A stretch of 64,000 nucleotides of DNA from Palsa-147 sp036513895 (GTDB lineage Bacteria > Acidobacteriota > Terriglobia > Acidiferrales > UBA7541), in NCBI GenBank assembly GCA_036513895.1, contig DATBYF010000043.1, positions 1 to 64,000 on the forward strand, given 5' to 3'. Each line of letters opens with the position of its first letter. The stretch's first letter is position 1. A program made the position numbers and the translations under genes. This document shows, in pieces, positions 16,949 through 25,949 of this stretch. The notes beneath the pieces were generated by a model. The model was not told the origin of the DNA. It was given only the letters and a program-made list of their open reading frames with translations, and did not search any database.

Positions 16949-17935
16949 ATGCCACGAACGATTAATTATATCGACGCGATTACCGAAGCGCTCGATCAGG
17001 AAATGGAACGCGACGATCGCGTCTTCATCATGGGCGAGGATATTGGCCCATCCGGCGGCGTTTTCAAAGCCACGGCCGGCCTATTTGACAAGTTCGGCGA
17101 GGATCGCGTGCTCGATACGCCGCTCGCCGAGAACAACATCATCGCGTCGGCAATTGGAGCGGCGATGGTCGGGCTGAGGCCGGTGCCTGAAATCCAATTC
17201 GCCGATTTCATTACGCCTGCAATGGACACGATCGTCCAGCAAGCCGCCAAGATCCACTATCGCAGCGCCGGCGCTTACACCTGCCCGATCACGATTCGCA
17301 TCTGCTGCGGCGCAAGCAGCGGTAGCGGGCTATATCACTCGCAGGAAAATGCGACGTGGTTCACTCACGAGCCGGGATTAAAAGTCGTGATGCCATCCAC
17401 CGCCCACGATGCCAAGGGACTGCTGCTCGCAGCGATTCGCGATCCGAATCCGGTTCTCTACTTTGAGCACAAGAAGCTCTACCGCTCTGTGAAGGACGAA
17501 GTCCCGGAAGGCGATTTCACGGTGCCGCTCGGCAAAGCCGCGGTGCGCCGCGAAGGCCGCGACCTCACCGTTCTCACCTATGGTTCGATGGTTTCGCTAT
17601 CGCTCGAAGCCGCCGAGCAGATGTCGAGGCGCGGCGTTGAAGCCGAAGTTCTCGATCTGCGAACGCTCTCCCCGCTCGATAAAGACGCCATTCTCACCAG
17701 CGTGCGGAAGACCAGCAAATGCATGATCGTCCACGAAGACAAGCGCACCATGGGACTCGGCGCGGAACTTTCCGCCATCGTCGGCGAAGAAGCTTTCGAT
17801 GATCTCGACGGCCCGATCGTCCGCATCACCGGCCCGGACATTCCCGCGATGCCGTTCAGCCCGCCGCTTGAGAAGGCGTGGCTGCTGAATACTGCGAAAA
17901 TCCTCGCGGGAATGGAAAAGCTCGCGGCTTACTGA
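16949..17935 (+). CDS. pdhB: pyruvate dehydrogenase E1 component, beta subunit
   Basis: 328-residue E1 beta subunit, a transketolase-like pyrimidine-binding domain followed by a transketolase C-terminal domain. Recognisable blocks are VFIMGEDIGPSGGVFKAT, DTPLAENNIIASAIGAAMVG, PEIQFADFITPAMD and the C-terminal IVHEDKRTMGLGAELSA. It pairs with the preceding E1 alpha gene to form the alpha2beta2 decarboxylase. A GGAGAGAC element precedes the ATG. Confidence 0.95.
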   Translation: MPRTINYIDAITEALDQEMERDDRVFIMGEDIGPSGGVFKATAGLFDKFGEDRVLDTPLAENNIIASAIGAAMVGLRPVPEIQFADFITPAMDTIVQQAAKIHYRSAGAYTCPITIRICCGASSGSGLYHSQENATWFTHEPGLKVVMPSTAHDAKGLLLAAIRDPNPVLYFEHKKLYRSVKDEVPEGDFTVPLGKAAVRREGRDLTVLTYGSMVSLSLEAAEQMSRRGVEAEVLDLRTLSPLDKDAILTSVRKTSKCMIVHEDKRTMGLGAELSAIVGEEAFDDLDGPIVRITGPDIPAMPFSPPLEKAWLLNTAKILAGMEKLAAY

Positions 17936-17961
17936 CTTCCGGCAAGACTCTTCAACAACTT

Positions 17962-18696
17962 TTAGACAAGCGTCCGGCCGCCGTCCACAGGCAGTATCTG
18001 GCCGGTTACGAAATCCGATTTAACGAAAAACACCACCGCATCCGCTATGTCGTCGCCCGTGCCTGTGCGGTGCAGCGGCACCTGGCGAATGTATTCCTTG
18101 TCGGGCTCTTCGCCGGGAAATTGAATCGTGCCCGGCGCGACGCTGTTCACGAGAATCTTCGGCCCCAGCGCGCGAGCGAGACACCGCGTCAGCATGATGA
18201 CCCCGGCCTTCGAAACGCAATAATGAGTGAAAGCCGGCCACGCGAGAAGGCCGCCAAGCGATGAAATGTTGACGATGTGGCTCTGTCCAGCGCCGCGCCT
18301 CAACAATGGAATTGCGGCCTGCGCGCATAGGAATTGGGATTTCAGATTCGCATTCATGATGCGGTCCCACTGCTCCTCGGTCAATTCCTCGAACTTGGCG
18401 GGGTAAAATATTCCGGCATTATTCACCAGAATGTCCAGCCTGCCGAATTCCTTGTCGGTTTGCGCGAAAAGCTTATCCACGTCGGACTTCTTGGAAACGT
18501 CCGCCTGAATCGCTATCGCGCGCCGTCCGCGTGACGTGATTTCAGCGACAACCTGCTCTGCTTCATCCTTCGACGTGGCGTAATTCACGACAATGTCCGC
18601 GCCTTCATCGGCGAGGCGCAGTGCGATGCTCCGGCCGATTCGCTTTGCCGCGCCAGTGACAAGCGCGACCTTCCCGGACAGCTTTCCTTCCGCCAT
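17962..18696 (-). CDS. SDR-family short-chain dehydrogenase/reductase
   Basis: 244-residue classical SDR. The cofactor motif TGAAKRIG is at 14-21, NNAG is at 92-95, and the catalytic Ser145/Ser146, Tyr159 and Lys163 (HYCVSKAG) are in place. ALVTGAAKRIGRSIA resembles pteridine-reductase or FabG-like members; the substrate is unknown. The ATG at 18696 is chosen because GGGAGG precedes it and the fold begins there, although the frame is open to 18921. It is divergent from bshB1 and convergent with pdhB. Confidence 0.9.
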   Translation of the reverse strand: MAEGKLSGKVALVTGAAKRIGRSIALRLADEGADIVVNYATSKDEAEQVVAEITSRGRRAIAIQADVSKKSDVDKLFAQTDKEFGRLDILVNNAGIFYPAKFEELTEEQWDRIMNANLKSQFLCAQAAIPLLRRGAGQSHIVNISSLGGLLAWPAFTHYCVSKAGVIMLTRCLARALGPKILVNSVAPGTIQFPGEEPDKEYIRQVPLHRTGTGDDIADAVVFFVKSDFVTGQILPVDGGRTLV

Positions 18697-18856
18697 GCTT
18701 CCCTCCCCCACCAAAAACAGATACGCGCTTAGAGGCTTCACCTTAGCATCCGCGCAACCGCTGTCAACATCGCCCAACATCACCTCGCGTTTGACGGCCC
18801 GGCGCGGCATCCCTACAATCACATCTTTCGGGCGACCCCTGATAAACGGAGAAACT

Positions 18857-19573
18857 ATGAAACTCGACGTGCTGGCCATCGCGGCGCATCCGGACGACGT
18901 GGAGCTATCCTGCGGCGGCACATTACTGAAGATGTCCGAGATGGGCTACCGCACCGGCATCCTCGATCTCACGCGCGGCGAAATGGGAACGCGAGGCACG
19001 CCAGAAATTCGTGCGCGCGAAGCGGCCGCAGCAGCGAAAATACTTCGCGTAAAAATCCGAGAAAATCTCGGCTTGCCCGATTCCCGATTGGAAGTAAACG
19101 AAGAATTCAAACGCAAAATTGCGGAACGCATCCGCGCTCTGCAACCTCACACCGTAATCCTCCCCTACTGGGAAGGCCGCCATCCAGATCACTACACGAC
19201 CGCGCGCCTCGGCTACGAAGGATGTTTCATCGCCGGGTTGAAACAAATGCCCCTGAAAGGCGTGGCATTCCGCCCGTTCAAAATTCTATACTCCGCGGTC
19301 TACCAGGACGTGACGCCGAGCTTCGCGGTGGACATAACGGCGCAATTCGACAGTCGACGGCGAGCGATTCTCGCTTACAAATCGCAATTCAATCCCCCGA
19401 AGTCGCAGAAGCGTTCGAAAGTGTATCTGCCGCTCGATCAGCTCGAGCACGAAATGAACCTCATCACCAGCTATTACGGGCGCCTGATCGGCGTGCGCCA
19501 CGCCGAGCCCTTCGTGACCCGCGAAATTCAAGCTGTCGACGACATAATGAAGATTCCGGTACGATCATTCTAG
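18857..19573 (+). CDS. bshB1: LmbE-family deacetylase, bacillithiol biosynthesis BshB1
   Basis: 238-residue zinc-dependent N-acetylglucosaminyl deacetylase. The LmbE metal motif AAHPDDVELSCGG is at about 10-22, GRHPDHY supplies the second His, and YQDVTPSFAVDIT is typical of BshB1, which deacetylates GlcNAc-malate in bacillithiol synthesis. The BshB1 call rests on these blocks plus length. The start MKLDVLAIAAHPDD at 18857 has GGAG nearby; the longer open frame overlaps the SDR gene antisense and is rejected. bshA and bshC are not in the window. Confidence 0.88.
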   Translation: MKLDVLAIAAHPDDVELSCGGTLLKMSEMGYRTGILDLTRGEMGTRGTPEIRAREAAAAAKILRVKIRENLGLPDSRLEVNEEFKRKIAERIRALQPHTVILPYWEGRHPDHYTTARLGYEGCFIAGLKQMPLKGVAFRPFKILYSAVYQDVTPSFAVDITAQFDSRRRAILAYKSQFNPPKSQKRSKVYLPLDQLEHEMNLITSYYGRLIGVRHAEPFVTREIQAVDDIMKIPVRSF

Positions 19574-19592
19574 GGAAACTACAGAACAATGT

Positions 19593-19624
19593 TCAGAGCC
19601 CCGAGGCTCCTGCCTCGGGGTCCG
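19593..19624. repeat. REP-like hairpin, family 2
   Basis: Unit AGAGCCCCGAGGCTCCTGCC then TCGGGG, a CCCCGAGG/CCTCGGGG palindrome, right after the bshB1 stop. Near-identical to the copy at 24950 and related to those at 8295, 8395 and 62711. Confidence 0.75.
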
Positions 19625-19696
19625 GATGAACGTGATAAGAATGTGTAGCTGCGGGCGGGTTGGCCGTCGCAATTCCCCCAAATCGTCAGCCGAGCG

Positions 19697-19918
19697 TCAA
19701 AATTCGTTCGATTCCTGCGCAAACTTAAATCCCGGCAGCACCGGTCCCGTCGTCGCGTTCTGGACACGCACTCGAATGGGCGCTTCCATCTCGGCCCCGG
19801 CCTTGCGCAGTACGGCAAAAGTTGCCAGCGCTTCGCTGTAAATCTTTGTAATCAGGTAGGTTTCGTCGCTGCCGTCCTTCTTCCACACCTGTCCGACCTG
19901 TATCTTTCGAGTCGCCAT
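19697..19918 (-). CDS. small conserved hypothetical protein
   Basis: 73-residue beta-rich basic protein beginning MATRKIQVGQVWKKDGSDET. The pattern QVWKKDGSDETYLITKIY suggests a small SH3-like or KOW-like beta-barrel, but I cannot name a family. The ATG at 19918 is preferred over the upstream open frame. It is divergent from the M48 protease gene. Confidence 0.6.
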   Translation of the reverse strand: MATRKIQVGQVWKKDGSDETYLITKIYSEALATFAVLRKAGAEMEAPIRVRVQNATTGPVLPGFKFAQESNEF

Positions 19919-20078
19919 TTGTCTGAATCGAATGTAGACAGAATCGCTTATTGCGTCAATACGATTGCAAAACTCTGCAAACGGCAAAGAAACTCTTTTC
20001 GGGCTTTCGACATCGAAGCACTCAGATTCATTTGTTGTTAGGGTGTATAATCACGTTGATTCCGGCCGGAGGTGCTCC

Positions 20079-21278
20079 ATGAAATCCTGGACGCGAGAGT
20101 TTGCTGCATTTCTTCTGACCATGTCTCTGGTCTATCCTTCCTCCTACGCCCAACAGCAGCAATCGCAAACTCCGCCCGCGCAACCCGCACAAACTGCTGC
20201 GCCGGCGCCAACGCAGCCGCAACAGACGCAGACTCCGCCGGCGGATTCGCCTCAGGTTCAGGACATCGGCGCAACGCCAAATGGCGTGAAGGGCGGCAGC
20301 GAGGCCGACGTCAACGCCATCGGCAATCGCAAAGTCGGCCATGGCCCCGACATGTATTCGATGGAGCACGAGATCGCCCTCGGCAAGCAGCTCGCGCAGG
20401 AAGTCGACCGCGTTTCCAAATTCATCACCGATCCAGTCGTCACCGAGTATGTAAACCGAGTTGGACAAAATCTGGTCCGCAACTCAGACGCGCAAGTTCC
20501 CTTCAGCATCAAAGTCATTGATTCGGACACGGTAAACGCCTTTGCTCTGCCCGGTGGTTTCTTCTACGTGAACAGCGGCTTGATCTTGCGCGCCGACGAA
20601 GAATCCGAGCTCGCCGGGGTGATGGCGCATGAAATAGCCCACGTCTGCGCGCGTCACGGCACGCGAAACGCCACCAAGGGCACCATTATGCAGATGGCCA
20701 CGATTCCGCTGATTCTGCTGGGACCGGGCGGCTGGGCCGGCTACGGTCTGTACGAAGGCTTGAATTTCCTGATACCGGTAACGTACTTGAAGTTCAGCCG
20801 TGACGCCGAACGCGAAGCGGATTATCTCGGCCTGCAATATATGTACAAGGCCGGCTACGATCCCAATGCCTTCGTGCAATTTTTTGAAAAAGTCGAAGCG
20901 GACGAAAAGAAGCATCCCGGAACGATCCCGAAGCTTTTCTCCACTCACCCGCCGACGCCAGATCGCATTGAAGCCTCACAAAAGGCCATCGCCACGATTC
21001 TTCCGAGCCGCGAAGAATACATCGTCACCACTTCTGAATTTGATGTTGTGAAGCGGCGCCTTGGAGCGATCGAAGCGGGCCAGAAAGTTCAAGAAAAGAA
21101 AGTCAGCAAAGACAAGCCCACGCTTCGCAAGCGGACGGACCCGAACGCTGGCGGGACCACAACAACGAACGGTGGCGGAGACGGCACCTCAACCAACGGC
21201 GGAGACAGCACGACAAACAACGGAGATTCCACCAGCAGTGATGATGACCGTCCAGTACTGAAGAAGCGTCCAGACTGA
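20079..21278 (+). CDS. secreted M48-family zinc metalloprotease
   Basis: 399-residue M48 peptidase. A signal peptide spans residues 1-24 (SSYAQ), then a low-complexity Gln/Pro/Thr/Ala linker (25-60), then the catalytic domain with HEIAH at 184-188 and the third-ligand EREAD block around 244-248. It resembles the BepA/LoiP-like periplasmic group that acts in outer-membrane protein quality control. The C-terminal 60 residues are a Lys/Arg then Gly/Thr/Asn/Asp-rich tail. GGAGG precedes the ATG, and TATAAT at 20046-20051 may be the -10 box, giving a short leader. Confidence 0.93.
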   Translation: MKSWTREFAAFLLTMSLVYPSSYAQQQQSQTPPAQPAQTAAPAPTQPQQTQTPPADSPQVQDIGATPNGVKGGSEADVNAIGNRKVGHGPDMYSMEHEIALGKQLAQEVDRVSKFITDPVVTEYVNRVGQNLVRNSDAQVPFSIKVIDSDTVNAFALPGGFFYVNSGLILRADEESELAGVMAHEIAHVCARHGTRNATKGTIMQMATIPLILLGPGGWAGYGLYEGLNFLIPVTYLKFSRDAEREADYLGLQYMYKAGYDPNAFVQFFEKVEADEKKHPGTIPKLFSTHPPTPDRIEASQKAIATILPSREEYIVTTSEFDVVKRRLGAIEAGQKVQEKKVSKDKPTLRKRTDPNAGGTTTTNGGGDGTSTNGGDSTTNNGDSTSSDDDRPVLKKRPD

Positions 21279-21433
21279 TTTTCCCATTTTGGAACTACGA
21301 CGGCAATGCAGCAATTCTAATCGATACACCAAAACGATTAGAAATGGCTGCAAACCATAGACAATAAAGGTCGGGGCGCGTTTCTAATCGTAACAAAATC
21401 GCACCCTCCGGCAATAATTCCGGCTTATATCGC

Positions 21434-21470
21434 AAACAAAAAAAGGCGTTCCGATGATCTCGGAACGCCT
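21434..21470 (-). terminator. intrinsic terminator after the DUF507 pair
   Basis: Stem 21444-21454 with 21460-21470 (11 bp, five-base loop), followed on the minus strand by a U-rich tract formed by the A-run at 21434-21444. It lies about 25 bases after the stop of the minus-strand DUF507 gene. Confidence 0.88.
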
Positions 21471-21493
21471 TCTTATTTCACGAACTGAAATCC

Positions 21494-21787
21494 TCAGCGC
21501 TCGACGGTTTCCGCGACGCCCATCCGCTTCAATCCTTCGGAATAATACTTCCGATACAAAACATCCCACTCCTCGCTGCCTTCCAGAATTTCCTTCTTCT
21601 GCGAGGTAATCTTCAAACGTACCTCGGTATCCACCTGCTCTTCTAATTTCAGCAGCGCCTGAAGGATATTGACGATTTCAAGGCGAATCGTGTCGCGATC
21701 CTCGATGAATTCCACGTCATCAAGAGCTACAAGAACGTCGATAATTTTGTGCGAGAGCCTGACTGTCTTTTCGCGACTGAGCCTCAT
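21494..21787 (-). CDS. DUF507 family protein (second copy)
   Basis: 97-residue DUF507 protein, a small helical family of unknown function found in Acidobacteria, Aquificae and other lineages, typically as neighbouring copies. Both copies begin with the ML/MRLSR pattern followed by a helix, and end with a Tyr-rich segment (EEWDVLYRKYYSEGLKR here). It follows the first copy by 24 bases and is followed by a strong terminator, so they form a two-gene operon. Confidence 0.85.
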   Translation of the reverse strand: MRLSREKTVRLSHKIIDVLVALDDVEFIEDRDTIRLEIVNILQALLKLEEQVDTEVRLKITSQKKEILEGSEEWDVLYRKYYSEGLKRMGVAETVER

Positions 21788-21811
21788 AATCCTCGCCGGA
21801 ATTCGGTACCG

Positions 21812-22093
21812 CTAGCGCAACGTCAGCTTTCGCTGCCGCGCCAATTCCCCCTTCACCTTCTTGTACATCTCCTGGTACGACACGCCAGTCCGGCGCATTT
21901 CCTCGGCATGCTGGCTCAAAATCTCGCGCACTTCTTCGTTCAGCCGGTCTTCGACGCCCAATTCCTCCGCCATCGCCTGTCGCACCGCCTGCGCGACTGC
22001 TTCAGCCGACTTAACTTCAATCATTTCTGAGGCAACAAGTCGTTTGACCACTTCCTTCGACATGTACCCGACAAAATCGCGAGACAGCAGCAT
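21812..22093 (-). CDS. DUF507 family protein (first copy)
   Basis: 93-residue DUF507 protein beginning MLLSRDFVGYMSKEVVKRLV, with QEMYKKVKGELARQRKLTLR near its end. Divergent in sequence from the downstream copy but the same architecture, so possibly two subunits of one complex. The role of DUF507 is unknown to me. Confidence 0.85.
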   Translation of the reverse strand: MLLSRDFVGYMSKEVVKRLVASEMIEVKSAEAVAQAVRQAMAEELGVEDRLNEEVREILSQHAEEMRRTGVSYQEMYKKVKGELARQRKLTLR

Positions 22094-22115
22094 TCCGCTT
22101 TTCTCCCTGCGCTTT

Positions 22116-22283
22116 CTCTCTACAATTCAGTGTACTGTCTGCGTCTTTCGAGGTCAAGAAAAGGCCACATTGACGCTTTCTGGCCCTGCGAATACGACGG
22201 AAAAGTCATTTCTGGGGAGTAACGCCGTGGTCAGAGCATCCGGTTTTATGCCCGGAAGGTCCAGGGTTTCAAACAAAAATCCG
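22116..22283 (+). pseudogene. decayed duplicate of the tRNA-Val locus
   Basis: This stretch aligns with 24669-24840: the same leader (CTCTACAATTCAG), the same promoter (TTGACG 22170-22175, 17 bases, TACGAC 22193-22198) and then a tRNA-like part from about 22214. The block AGAGCATCCGG and CCCGGAAGGTCCAG is kept, but the acceptor stem, the anticodon loop (TTTTATG) and the T arm are broken. It is a tRNA-Val pseudogene produced by duplication. Confidence 0.8.
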
Positions 22284-22347
22284 GCATCGATTCTCAGAGC
22301 GGTTTGTAATCGCCGAGGCCGTGGTCCCGCGCATCAGCGATGACTGA

Positions 22348-24450
22348 TCAGCGATCTGGTTTCCACAGAGCCGCTTGGGGCTTGGCGTGCAGAAAACTCG
22401 TGACCTGCAAAATGCCTTTCGAATCATAGTCGCCGCGCGCAAGCACCGGTTCGCCGGCTACGGCTTGAATCGCAGCATGACGCTCGATAGCTTGAGTTAG
22501 GTCGGCTGTGATTTGCTTGCCGTCCCGCGTCTCGATCACCACGTGCGTTCCCGACACAACGCGAACGAAACCCGAAATTTGATGCGGCGACAAAGCCGGC
22601 TGTAGAGGCGCTGCCACCCGAACAAACTGGGATGCAGGAATAATCGCGTCATCGCCCGTTGCCCCGACGCCGAAGATCGAGAGCATCCGATAGCTTGCGA
22701 CATAGACTTTACCGTTTGCCACCATGGGCACGATGTTCGCGTTGCCGGTGGTGTTTGGCCAGGTCCCTGCGGCGGCCGAGTAGAGTTGTGCGCCGCTGGC
22801 CGCATTGAAAGCGTATAGCGTGACGTCGTTCGTGCTGTTGTACGGGCGGCCAACTGCCCAGATCACTGCGGATCCGGACGTGGTCCCGTTGGACGAGACA
22901 CTTGTGAAGAACCCGGGATCCTGCGCGCCACTAACTGATGGCGATATGAATTCCGGATCTGCTACCAGGGCGGTGCCAGGCGAGGTCTGCACCTTCCAGA
23001 CATTAATGTTGTTGCCGCCGCTCGACACCACGCGGCCAATGCCGTCCGACCCCGTAAAGAATGACGGACCGCACCAGCAGCCGCCGACGGAATACTCGCC
23101 CACTACATCGCTGGAATTCTCGCCGCCGAGATTGCCCGTCTTCATCAGATACATGATCCCCGCCTTGCCCGCAGCCACGGCCAGATTCGGATCGGATCCA
23201 GGCTGTTTAGGCAATAGCATCACACCGCCTGAACCAAAATCTTCATCACTCTGGTCCAACTCTGCGACATCGGCTCCTGCGTCCGTAGGGCTGAAGTAAG
23301 AGACAATCCGATTGAGCGTCGACGAAATCTCGATCACGCTCTCCGACAGATTCACCGACTTGGTTTTGTCGTAGGTCGTGCCGGAAGGATCTGAATTCCC
23401 GGTGACAAAATACACGTTACCGCTTCCTTCTGAGGACGGTCCGTAACCCGACATCCAGATCGACGTCAAAAAGAAATCGTTCGGCGAGTTGACTGACAAT
23501 ACTTGGTTATTAAGCTGCTTCTGCGTGATAGGTGCGAGCGTAGAAGCGTTCCAAGCGAGCATCCAACCGCGTGAAACGTTAGCGTTGATGTCACAAAAGC
23601 TCCCGAAGCTTGCGTAGATATATCCGTTCGCCTCAAGTAGGGCGGGACGCTGGCGACTTGCTCCGGCGGTAAAGCTGTATTCGGTTTTGCCGTCAGAGAG
23701 CGTATGCGTTGCCGAGACCACGACAGGGGTCACCTTGTCAGCCAGAGTTGTGAGGTTGAGAGCGTGCAACATGAATTCTTCGGTCTTATTAGTGGAATTA
23801 TAGAGATAGGCAATCACGTAAAGCGTTTTTGACGACACATTGATGACCGGCGTTGAATTGATGCCAACATTGCTGCCATTGTTGTTGCACTGGCCCGGCA
23901 GTGCTGTGATCGGAACAGGCGTACCCAGATTTACATGCAGCAGGATCGCACCCGATGACGCGTCGATCGCATAGACCGAGTTGCTTTCGGTCGCAACGTA
24001 GACCACGTCATGTTTGCTTCCGCCGATGGTGAGGCCGGTGACGAGGAGGGGCTCCGCATCAACCTGATCATCGAGCGTGACCTGCTTCAGCAGCCCGAAG
24101 CTTGAGCCGCTGACCGCACTCGGCGTGAGTGAGGTTTCGCTGCTGTTCCATCCAGTGCGCCGCGTGTCATTGTGATAGGTAATCACGTTGATCTTCGCCG
24201 CACTCGCGTTCGAAATGGAATTCTGAGATGCCTCTGGGCTGACAACGCTCGCCTCAGCCGGCAGTGGAGTCGAGCGGGCTGCAAGCTGCGCGTTCTGGGC
24301 GGCAGCTTGCGGAGAAAACATACAGCTCAATAAAAGCGCGCATAGCGTACCAACAGCTGCCTGAGTTGCGCGGCTTTGGCTGCTAAATGCAGCCGCGCGA
24401 ACCGATTTCGAGTCGATGAGAAATCGCCGCGTAACGCGATGCGTATTCAT
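22348..24450 (-). CDS. secreted PQQ-like beta-propeller repeat protein
   Basis: 700-residue exported protein. The N-terminus is long and basic, with a hydrophobic signal core near residues 32-50 (CALLLSCMFSPQAAAQ). The middle has blades of a quinoprotein-like propeller, such as VVYVATESNSVYAIDASSGA and later KVYVASYRMLSIFGVG. A C-terminal 90-residue beta domain (ISGFVRVVSGTHVVIETRDG) looks like a DUF5666-type or KOW-like module. No PQQ-dehydrogenase active site is evident, so it is more likely a scaffold or adhesion protein. It lies exactly between the two copies of the tRNA-Val locus, suggesting acquisition with that duplication. Confidence 0.8.
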   Translation of the reverse strand: MNTHRVTRRFLIDSKSVRAAAFSSQSRATQAAVGTLCALLLSCMFSPQAAAQNAQLAARSTPLPAEASVVSPEASQNSISNASAAKINVITYHNDTRRTGWNSSETSLTPSAVSGSSFGLLKQVTLDDQVDAEPLLVTGLTIGGSKHDVVYVATESNSVYAIDASSGAILLHVNLGTPVPITALPGQCNNNGSNVGINSTPVINVSSKTLYVIAYLYNSTNKTEEFMLHALNLTTLADKVTPVVVSATHTLSDGKTEYSFTAGASRQRPALLEANGYIYASFGSFCDINANVSRGWMLAWNASTLAPITQKQLNNQVLSVNSPNDFFLTSIWMSGYGPSSEGSGNVYFVTGNSDPSGTTYDKTKSVNLSESVIEISSTLNRIVSYFSPTDAGADVAELDQSDEDFGSGGVMLLPKQPGSDPNLAVAAGKAGIMYLMKTGNLGGENSSDVVGEYSVGGCWCGPSFFTGSDGIGRVVSSGGNNINVWKVQTSPGTALVADPEFISPSVSGAQDPGFFTSVSSNGTTSGSAVIWAVGRPYNSTNDVTLYAFNAASGAQLYSAAAGTWPNTTGNANIVPMVANGKVYVASYRMLSIFGVGATGDDAIIPASQFVRVAAPLQPALSPHQISGFVRVVSGTHVVIETRDGKQITADLTQAIERHAAIQAVAGEPVLARGDYDSKGILQVTSFLHAKPQAALWKPDR

Positions 24451-24722
24451 TGTTCACTGTCTCCTTATCGCTTTCTTGGGAACCGAAACTCGCGGACCGT
24501 TACAAAGTGTTAGATAGAAAGTTTAAAAGCAACTTGGTTATGGTGAGTTCTACGCCGAGCGCTGCCATTGTTCAACAGAATTCTGAGTTCTCGCGCACTT
24601 CTGTGGAAAAAAATCCAAGCCTTCGGTACTCACCGTACTATGCCGGACGGCGCCTCTCTCTTTCCGCTTATCTCTACAATTCAGCGAGCTGTCTCCGTCT
24701 TTCGAAGTCAACGAAGGTTGCA

Positions 24723-24751
24723 TTGACGCTCTCTGGTCCTTCCGATACGAT
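24723..24751 (+). promoter_or_regulatory. putative promoter of tRNA-Val
   Basis: TTGACG (24723-24728), 17-base spacer, TACGAT (24746-24751), 15 bases before the mature tRNA 5' end. The same arrangement is kept in the decayed copy at 22170-22198. Confidence 0.6.
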
Positions 24752-24766
24752 GGAAAAGTTATTTAT

Positions 24767-24842
24767 GGGCGGTTAGCTCAGCGGTTAGAGCATCCGGTTT
24801 ACACCCGGAAGGTCCAGCGTTCAAATCGCTGACCGCCCACCA
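24767..24842 (+). tRNA. tRNA-Val (anticodon UAC)
   Basis: Cloverleaf with acceptor GGGCGGT paired to ACCGCCC, D arm GCTC-AGCGGTTA-GAGC, anticodon stem TCCGG/CCGGA with loop TTTACAC (anticodon TAC), T arm CAGCG-TTCAAAT-CGCTG, discriminator A and encoded CCA. Confidence 0.97.
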
Positions 24843-24949
24843 CTTTCTCTTCGAATCCTTCCCTCTTCGCCGAATTTCATCGTGTTCTTCATTTTTGCAA
24901 CAGCGCCTACCAGCACTTGCAGCGGCAAGTCAGACGAGAACACGCCTTC

Positions 24950-24978
24950 AGAGCCCCGAGGCTCCCGCCTCGGGGACC
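24950..24978. repeat. REP-like hairpin, family 2
   Basis: AGAGCCCCGAGGCTCCCGCC then TCGGGGA; CCCCGAGG/CCTCGGGG palindrome between tRNA-Val and the esterase gene. Confidence 0.75.
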
Positions 24979-25019
24979 AATCATAATTGATGGCAGTCTT
25001 GTCGAGAACGTGCCTTACT

Positions 25020-25949
25020 TCACGTCTTAGAATGTGCTGCAAAGAAGGACCAGATCAGATCCGTAGCAGGAATGCTATTGCCGCTGATTGCCAGGCCGGG
25101 CCACATGTGATGCCCGCCCTGAATCGCATTGAGCTCAATGCCGGTGCCATCCTGGCATCCCGAATATTTGTCCACGTGAACTTCCGCGGTTTCTGAATGC
25201 GCGGGTGAGGCCGAACAGCCATCGCGCTTGACCCAAAAATTTACGGCGTACGCTACCGATTTGTCCTCGCGTTTGCCGCCGATTTGAAAGGGCGAACTCC
25301 CTCCATTGAAAGGCACCAGGCGATCGGCGGTGCCATGAAAAATCAGCACCGCTACGCGTGCCCTCGGATCGCAATCAACGTTGAGCGCGCCTTCAACCGG
25401 TGCAATAGCCGCCGTCTGCTCGGACAATTCGCATGCCATGCGATAGGACATCATCGCGCCGTTAGAAATACCAGTGAAGTAGATGCGCTTGCGGTCCACC
25501 GAATAGTCGCGCTCAAGTTTTTCGATCAGCGCGCGCAAAAAACCTACATCGTCAATGTTGTTCTGCATCGCGTAGCCGCAGCAATTTCCAGAGTTCCATG
25601 TAGGCATTGCACTCAGACGCCCGGTCCCGCTCGGATAAATTGCAATGAAATGCTTCTCGTCCGCTTTCGAGCTCATGCCTGACATTTTCTCTGCACTGTT
25701 AGGACTTTGCCCGCCGCCGTGCAGCACAAACACTAACGGTAGAGGTGACCCGGCCACATACGCGGGCGGCACGTGAATCAAATACGTGCGAGTGCGGCCG
25801 CCGAAGTCAAGCGAAGCCGATTGCGTGCCCGCTTGGATCGAAGCAAACGATGCCATAGCTGGCCAGGCTCCTGTGCGCCGCCACATTACTCCGAGCACGA
25901 GCACACAAATTGTGCCAAGTATCAGAATTCTTCGCCTGTGAACGTTCAT
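25020..25949 (-). CDS. secreted PHB depolymerase/feruloyl esterase-like alpha/beta hydrolase
   Basis: 309-residue alpha/beta hydrolase. An N-terminal hydrophobic helix (ILILGTICVLVLGVMW) serves as signal or anchor. The oxyanion region LVFVLHGGGQS, the nucleophile elbow GISNGAMMS (G-x-S-x-G) and late FHGTADRLVPF and GGHHMWPG blocks give the catalytic Ser, Asp and His. This is the LpqC/PHB-depolymerase family, acting on polyester or aromatic esters outside the cytoplasm. GGAG at a good distance fixes the start at 25949. Confidence 0.88.
   Translation of the reverse strand: MNVHRRRILILGTICVLVLGVMWRRTGAWPAMASFASIQAGTQSASLDFGGRTRTYLIHVPPAYVAGSPLPLVFVLHGGGQSPNSAEKMSGMSSKADEKHFIAIYPSGTGRLSAMPTWNSGNCCGYAMQNNIDDVGFLRALIEKLERDYSVDRKRIYFTGISNGAMMSYRMACELSEQTAAIAPVEGALNVDCDPRARVAVLIFHGTADRLVPFNGGSSPFQIGGKREDKSVAYAVNFWVKRDGCSASPAHSETAEVHVDKYSGCQDGTGIELNAIQGGHHMWPGLAISGNSIPATDLIWSFFAAHSKT

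Noticed and set aside
18593..18856. N-terminal extension of the BshB1 frame
   Set aside because: It overlaps the SDR gene on the other strand; the deacetylase fold starts at 18857.
21330..21395. CGATTAGAAA / TTTCTAATCG inverted motif after the M48 gene
   Set aside because: Short motif also seen near 41305 and 41370, but it is AT-rich and too short to assign a role or exclude chance.
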